In this document: in pieces, positions 6,398-9,658 of the stretch | How the letters are laid out: every line of letters starts with the position of its first letter | Position numbering within the stretch: the first letter of the stretch is position 1 | NCBI GenBank assembly: GCA_002439665.1 | Contig: DJPC01000049.1 | Coordinates: 1 to 9,658, forward strand | DNA from: Dialister sp. UBA6422 | Lineage (GTDB): Bacteria; Bacillota; Negativicutes; Veillonellales; Dialisteraceae | Length of the DNA stretch: 9,658 bases | Reading direction: 5' to 3' | Notes under the pieces: generated by a model | What the model saw: the letters and a program-made list of their open reading frames with translations, nothing else | What the model was told of the DNA's origin: nothing | Database searches by the model: none | Made by a program: the position numbers and the translations under genes

Positions 6398-7189
6398 TTA
6401 ATCTAAATAATTTTCCAATCCATATACAAAGCCTTTGACCGTCATGGCTTTCTTGCATGCCAGCATAACACCAGGCATAAAGGACTTGCGATCCAAAGAA
6501 TCATGACGGAGAGTAAGGATTTCACCATATCCACCAAATAAAACTTCCTGATGGGCTACATACCCTGGGAGGCGAACAGAATGAATGGTAATCCCTTCAT
6601 ATTTTCCTCCCCGAACGCCAGGAAGGCTTTCTTTCGTTTCATCAGGTTCTGGTTCTTCAGTTCTAGCTGCCGCCATTTTTTCAGCGGTTAGTTTTGCTGT
6701 ACCAGAAGGCGCATCATATTTATGATTGTGATGGAGTTCAATGATTTCAGCATTGGGCATGTATTTTGAAATTTCTGCAGATACTTTCATCAGCAAAACT
6801 GCCCCTAAAGAAAAATTCGGTGCTACAAGACCATTGGCCTCATGAACTTTGGCAATATCTGCCAATTGAGCTCTCTCGTCTGCTGTAAGGCCAGTAGTTC
6901 CGATAACAATGTTGACTCCCTGTTCCAATACATATTTTGCATTATTATAAATGACTTTTGGGCTAGTGAAATCTACTACTACATCAGGTTTCCCTTTAGC
7001 GAAAGCTTCTTCCAAAGACCCACAGATCACAATGCCATTGTGGGCTTTCCCTACAGTTTCGCCTAAATCTTTACCTTTAGCACCAGGATCTACAGCTCCG
7101 CAGAGTTCCAATCCTTCTTCTGCCATAACAGAACGAACAACCTCACTGCCCATTCGACCTGCAGCACCATTGACTAATACATGAATCAT
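6398..7189 (-). CDS. dapB: 4-hydroxy-tetrahydrodipicolinate reductase
   Basis: Reduces the DapA product to tetrahydrodipicolinate with NAD(P)H. 263 residues, normal length. Seen: Rossmann motif NGAAGRMG at 7-14; IGTTGLT at 96-102; PNFSLGA (124-130); family signature ELHHNHKYDAPSGTA at 151-165, with catalytic His153/His154 and Lys157; RGGKYEGI and HSVRLPGYVAHQEVLFGG closing the substrate site. The ATG at 7189 has a strong AAAGGAGGAG about 7 bases upstream. It is the first gene of dapB-asd-dapA and follows a short leader of about 58 bases. I looked in that leader for a lysine riboswitch and saw none. Function secure. Confidence 0.98.
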   Translation of the reverse strand: MIHVLVNGAAGRMGSEVVRSVMAEEGLELCGAVDPGAKGKDLGETVGKAHNGIVICGSLEEAFAKGKPDVVVDFTSPKVIYNNAKYVLEQGVNIVIGTTGLTADERAQLADIAKVHEANGLVAPNFSLGAVLLMKVSAEISKYMPNAEIIELHHNHKYDAPSGTAKLTAEKMAAARTEEPEPDETKESLPGVRGGKYEGITIHSVRLPGYVAHQEVLFGGYGEILTLRHDSLDRKSFMPGVMLACKKAMTVKGFVYGLENYLD

Positions 7190-7253
7190 GAATAACTCCT
7201 CCTTTTATAAGGCAAAAGAGCATAATTCCCCTTTTACTTCTATCTTTCCAACT

Positions 7254-7282
7254 ATGGTAGTATAAAAGTCGAAAACCGTCAA
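7254..7282 (-). promoter_or_regulatory. promoter of the dapB-asd-dapA operon
   Basis: -35 TTGACG (7282-7277, five of six) and -10 TACCAT (7259-7254, four of six) with a 17-base spacer on the minus strand. The predicted start near 7247 leaves a short untranslated leader too small for a large riboswitch. Confidence 0.6.
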
Positions 7283-7474
7283 TAGAAAGTTTATTTCTTT
7301 TGTACATTTATTCATAGATATGCATATTATTGTTGCATGGTCGCCTATGTTTCTCTTTATCCTTTACAGTGGCTTGGTATGCTATTTATGGATAAATCAT
7401 GTAGTAACAACCTATCTCATGAATCTATAATGGAGAAAAATAAACCTATGTTTTAAATAATGTTTGATTTCTTT
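7283..7474. other. divergent intergenic region between dapB and the chorismate mutase gene
   Basis: AT-rich spacer of the 370-base divergent gap. It holds a TTTATCC/GGATAAA inverted repeat (about 7357-7396, 7-bp arms), the palindrome ATATGCATAT near 7319, and a possible second plus-strand promoter at 7404-7431. No gene and no recognised riboswitch were found. The inverted repeat could be an operator, but there is no independent support. Confidence 0.5.
7404..7431 (+). promoter_or_regulatory. possible distal promoter for the chorismate mutase gene
   Basis: Perfect TATAAT at 7426-7431 with GTAACA (four of six) 16 bases upstream. The better-supported promoter lies about 70 bases downstream, so this is a weak second candidate. 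Confidence 0.3.
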
Positions 7475-7504
7475 TATACACATTAAGGGCTCATCTGTTA
7501 TAAT
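7475..7504 (+). promoter_or_regulatory. extended -10 promoter of the chorismate mutase-permease operon
   Basis: TGTTATAAT at 7496-7504 is a perfect extended -10 (TGN-TATAAT). TATACA (7475-7480, four of six) stands 18 bases upstream as the -35. A start near 7511 lies downstream of the earlier in-frame ATG at 7464, which supports the later start codon. Confidence 0.7.
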
Positions 7505-7543
7505 AGTCAATGTCTTTATTATATGTCTTATTAGTAGAATAGT

Positions 7544-7550
7544 AGGAAGG
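7544..7550 (+). promoter_or_regulatory. ribosome binding site fixing the chorismate mutase start
   Basis: AGGAAGG lies 9 bases before the ATG at 7560 and directly abuts the ATG at 7551, so 7560 is the workable start. Confidence 0.75.
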
Positions 7551-7559
7551 ATGATAACA

Positions 7560-8126
7560 ATGAAACTAGAAGACGTACGTAAAAAAATTGATGCCATTGA
7601 TCCACAAATCCGTAAACTGTTGATGGAAAGAATGGACTGTTCTAAAGAAGTGGCTTTGGCAAAGCAAGAAGCCGGCGATACCAATGTATACCGTGCTGAT
7701 CGAGAACGAGCTATATTGGAAAAGCTATCCAAAACAGTGCCCGAAGACAGGAAAGCGGAATATGTTGCTACGGTACGTAAAATCATAGAAACCAGCCGTA
7801 TGTACCAGTACGGTATGCTCTTTGACTGGAATCCCCAACTTTTCAAAGACTTAGTGAAAGGTATCACTATTTTACCCCATTGCCAAAAAGTAGTGGTTCG
7901 CCTGACTCGTCCAGATCATCCAAATGCCATGAGTAGCATTTTGAATATGGTTGGCGATTATGGATACAACATGCAATATATGGAATTGCTTCACTTCAAC
8001 AAAGAGGATGAAACAGTCACTTTTGACTTAACCATCTTAGGTGATTTGAATGAAAAGCATATGCAAAAATTGATGTTCCAGCTTTCTAAAGAAAGCCAAG
8101 ATTTCCATATTCTTAAGTGTGAGTAA
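7560..8126 (+). CDS. chorismate mutase (AroQ type) fused to an ACT-like domain
   Basis: 188 residues. Residues 1-85 are an all-helical AroQ chorismate mutase (chorismate to prephenate, for Phe and Tyr). Aligned by eye with E. coli CM, the active-site set is present: Arg7, Arg24, Lys35, Arg48, Glu49, Ser79, Gln83; Arg45 stands where E. coli has Asp48, as in some relatives with a YRPER-type motif. Residues about 108-186 (VVVRLTRPDHPNAMSSILNM onward) look like one ACT domain, the fold that binds amino acids for feedback control. The prephenate dehydratase domain that lies between these two in classical PheA is absent. The longer reading from 7464 would add a hydrophobic stretch but starts upstream of the extended -10 promoter, so it is rejected. 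The permease follows after 12 bases. Mutase call strong; ACT call moderate; Phe or Tyr as effector is inference. Confidence 0.88.
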   Translation: MKLEDVRKKIDAIDPQIRKLLMERMDCSKEVALAKQEAGDTNVYRADRERAILEKLSKTVPEDRKAEYVATVRKIIETSRMYQYGMLFDWNPQLFKDLVKGITILPHCQKVVVRLTRPDHPNAMSSILNMVGDYGYNMQYMELLHFNKEDETVTFDLTILGDLNEKHMQKLMFQLSKESQDFHILKCE

Positions 8127-8138
8127 GAAGGCGATCCT

Positions 8139-9596
8139 ATGACAAAAGATAAAAAAGATCTCTTGTGGCTCATCTTCTCCCTAGCTGCAGGTTTTGCTAT
8201 TCAACTTTTACCAGCACCCGACCCTATGACACAAGAAGGGCTATCTGTATTGGGAATTTTTGTGACTTCTCTTCTCATGTGGATTACTATTTCCATTGAT
8301 TGGCCTAGTCTCATCACGATTTTTCTATTAGGACTTTTGCCTCACTTTGGTTTTGCAAATACACTAAAAGGAACCTTCGGAAATACTACGGTAGCCTTTT
8401 TGCTCTTCACATTTATGCTGGTATATCCATTATCGAAAACCAATTTCGTCCGCCGTTGTACAGTCACGTTTATTACCAATAGCATTGCTAGAAGAGGACC
8501 TTGGTTTTTTGTAAGTTTCCTTTTCTTTGCCATTACGTTTATGGGACTTTTTATTTCTCCTTCTGTCTTATTTGTGGCCTTTATGCCATTCCTGGAAGAT
8601 ATTTTTCATGTACTTCACTTACAAAAAGGAAGCCCCTCCGCCAATATGATCATGCTCGGCACCGCTTTTTGTATCAGCTTATCCTCTGGCATGAGTGCTA
8701 TTGGTCACGTTTGGCCTACTATGGCACTTGGATATTACAATGGAGCTACAGGACAAGAATTAAACCAATTCCAATACATGATGATGGGTGTTCCAACAGG
8801 AATACTGCTTGTAATCCTCATGCTGCTTACCTTTAAATTTTTATTCCGTCCATCAGATATTCATACCATCAATCCACAAAATGCAATGAGCCTTCGCGGT
8901 ATGGTTCCTAAGGCAGACCGCAAGGAATGGATCATTCTTTCTACCATGGCTCTGGTTGTTCTGTTATGGATTGGACCAAGTCTGATAAAAGGAATTGATC
9001 CTGGCATTTACAAGGTTATCAGTAAATGTACTACTGCGATGCCTCCACTTCTTGGTTGTATTATTCTCTTCGTCACTCGTCATGATGGAAAGCCCATCAT
9101 GAACTTCAAAGAAGTCATGTCCAAAGGGGTACTTTGGTCTTCTATCATCATGACTGGTGCAGCTACTATGCTTGGTATGGCTCTCACCAATGACGATATG
9201 GGCATCAAAGCATGGCTTAGCGGTATGTTAGCTCCTGTAGCTAGCGGGCTTCCTGTTATTGGCCTTCTTCTGTTTTTCTTTACCTGGTGTGTACTGGAAA
9301 CCAATTTCTCTTCCAATATTGTAACCACCACTGTAGTCAGTGCTGTAGCACTTTCTGTATGCCAAGCTATGCCAGAGGGGTCTATTGCTATTGGCGCTGT
9401 GGTATGTCTCATTGGCTTTGGTGCAGGTATCTGTAATATGACACCTGCTGGTCAGTCCACTATCAATACGGTAGCCATTGCCTCCGGATGGACAACTGCC
9501 AAAGACATGTTCCTTTGGGGAGGCGTCTTTGCTGTCCTGGCTATTTTATGTATGACCTTTGTAGGTTACCCTATTGGCCATATTGTTTTAGGATAA
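8139..9596 (+). CDS. DASS/SLC13-type anion permease
   Basis: 485 residues, strongly hydrophobic, about 11 membrane segments judged by eye, beginning at about 8-25. Overall shape and motifs fit the divalent anion:Na+ symporter family (SLC13, CitT-like): a mid-protein SLSSGMSAIGHVWPTM (180-195), a late hairpin-type segment ETNFSSNIVTTTVV (387-400) and a closing NMTPAGQSTIN (433-443). Family members usually carry duplicated Ser-Asn-Thr motifs for Na+ and substrate. Here the first appears as SPS (140-142) and the second as SNI (392-394), so Na+/dicarboxylate specificity should not be assumed. The ATG at 8139 has AAGAAGGCG about 8 bases upstream and lies 12 bases after the chorismate mutase stop: same operon. 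In-frame TAA-TAG double stop at the end. Family fairly sure; substrate unknown (citrate, dicarboxylate, aromatic precursor or other anion). Confidence 0.8.
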   Translation: MTKDKKDLLWLIFSLAAGFAIQLLPAPDPMTQEGLSVLGIFVTSLLMWITISIDWPSLITIFLLGLLPHFGFANTLKGTFGNTTVAFLLFTFMLVYPLSKTNFVRRCTVTFITNSIARRGPWFFVSFLFFAITFMGLFISPSVLFVAFMPFLEDIFHVLHLQKGSPSANMIMLGTAFCISLSSGMSAIGHVWPTMALGYYNGATGQELNQFQYMMMGVPTGILLVILMLLTFKFLFRPSDIHTINPQNAMSLRGMVPKADRKEWIILSTMALVVLLWIGPSLIKGIDPGIYKVISKCTTAMPPLLGCIILFVTRHDGKPIMNFKEVMSKGVLWSSIIMTGAATMLGMALTNDDMGIKAWLSGMLAPVASGLPVIGLLLFFFTWCVLETNFSSNIVTTTVVSAVALSVCQAMPEGSIAIGAVVCLIGFGAGICNMTPAGQSTINTVAIASGWTTAKDMFLWGGVFAVLAILCMTFVGYPIGHIVLG

Positions 9597-9658
9597 TAGC
9601 TACTGTACCGATTAAATCTACTGAGAAATTCATTTTTCATAATAAAAAGCACTTTATG
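9597..9658. other. 3' end of window after the permease
   Basis: Sixty-two bases with no gene start and no complete terminator. The final AAAAAGCACTTTATG could be the first arm of a terminator hairpin whose second arm is outside the window. Confidence 0.4.

Noticed and set aside
7464..7559. Longer N-terminus for the chorismate mutase protein with a hydrophobic stretch that could pass for a membrane anchor
   Set aside because: The region contains the extended -10 promoter (7496-7504), and the ribosome binding site fits the ATG at 7560, where the mutase domain begins.
7412..7867. Minus-strand open frame of 151 codons opposite the chorismate mutase gene
   Set aside because: It overlaps the well-supported mutase domain and the promoter region, and its translation resembles no family.

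Overview
The window looks like core-metabolism chromosome from a Firmicutes-type bacterium. It combines an S-box (SAM-I) riboswitch on metK, a tRNA-sensing T-box on thrS, strong AGGAGG-type ribosome binding sites and moderately AT-rich DNA. A HutP-family gene coupled to thrS and the general protein style suggest the Negativicutes (Veillonella/Dialister/Megasphaera relatives); that placement is an inference, not something read directly from the sequence. No mobile element, CRISPR array, rRNA or tRNA gene was seen.

Layout. (1) 1-1047, minus strand: the first 245 codons of metK, cut by the window edge, with its promoter, SAM-I riboswitch and intrinsic terminator. (2) 1015-3753, minus strand: a thrS operon made of a consensus-like promoter, a T-box leader with a Thr (ACC) specifier and terminator, thrS, and a HutP-family gene one base after the thrS stop, closed by a strong terminator. 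(3) 3754-4215: a gene-free stretch with a cluster of inverted repeats and a terminator-like hairpin on the minus strand. It is either a small structured RNA or a decayed remnant. (4) 4147-7282, minus strand: dapB-asd-dapA behind one promoter and ended by a long hairpin terminator. (5) 7283-9596, plus strand and divergent from dapB: a chorismate mutase fused to an ACT-like domain, then 12 bases later a DASS/SLC13-type permease.

How the genes work together. asd, dapA and dapB carry aspartyl phosphate through semialdehyde and dihydrodipicolinate to tetrahydrodipicolinate, the precursor of meso-diaminopimelate and lysine. asd also feeds the threonine/methionine branch, so the neighbouring thrS (threonine charging) and metK (methionine to SAM) use products of the same aspartate family. 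Each of those two carries its own RNA sensor: uncharged tRNA-Thr for thrS and SAM for metK. The divergent pair belongs to another branch: chorismate mutase makes prephenate for Phe/Tyr, and the co-transcribed permease probably moves an anion whose identity cannot be read from the sequence.

Nothing here is clearly a new defence or mobile system. The places most worth a second look are the structured gene-free region at 3913-4140, the HutP-like protein tied to threonyl-tRNA synthetase, the chorismate mutase-ACT protein lacking a prephenate dehydratase domain, and the permease whose family signature motifs are altered.
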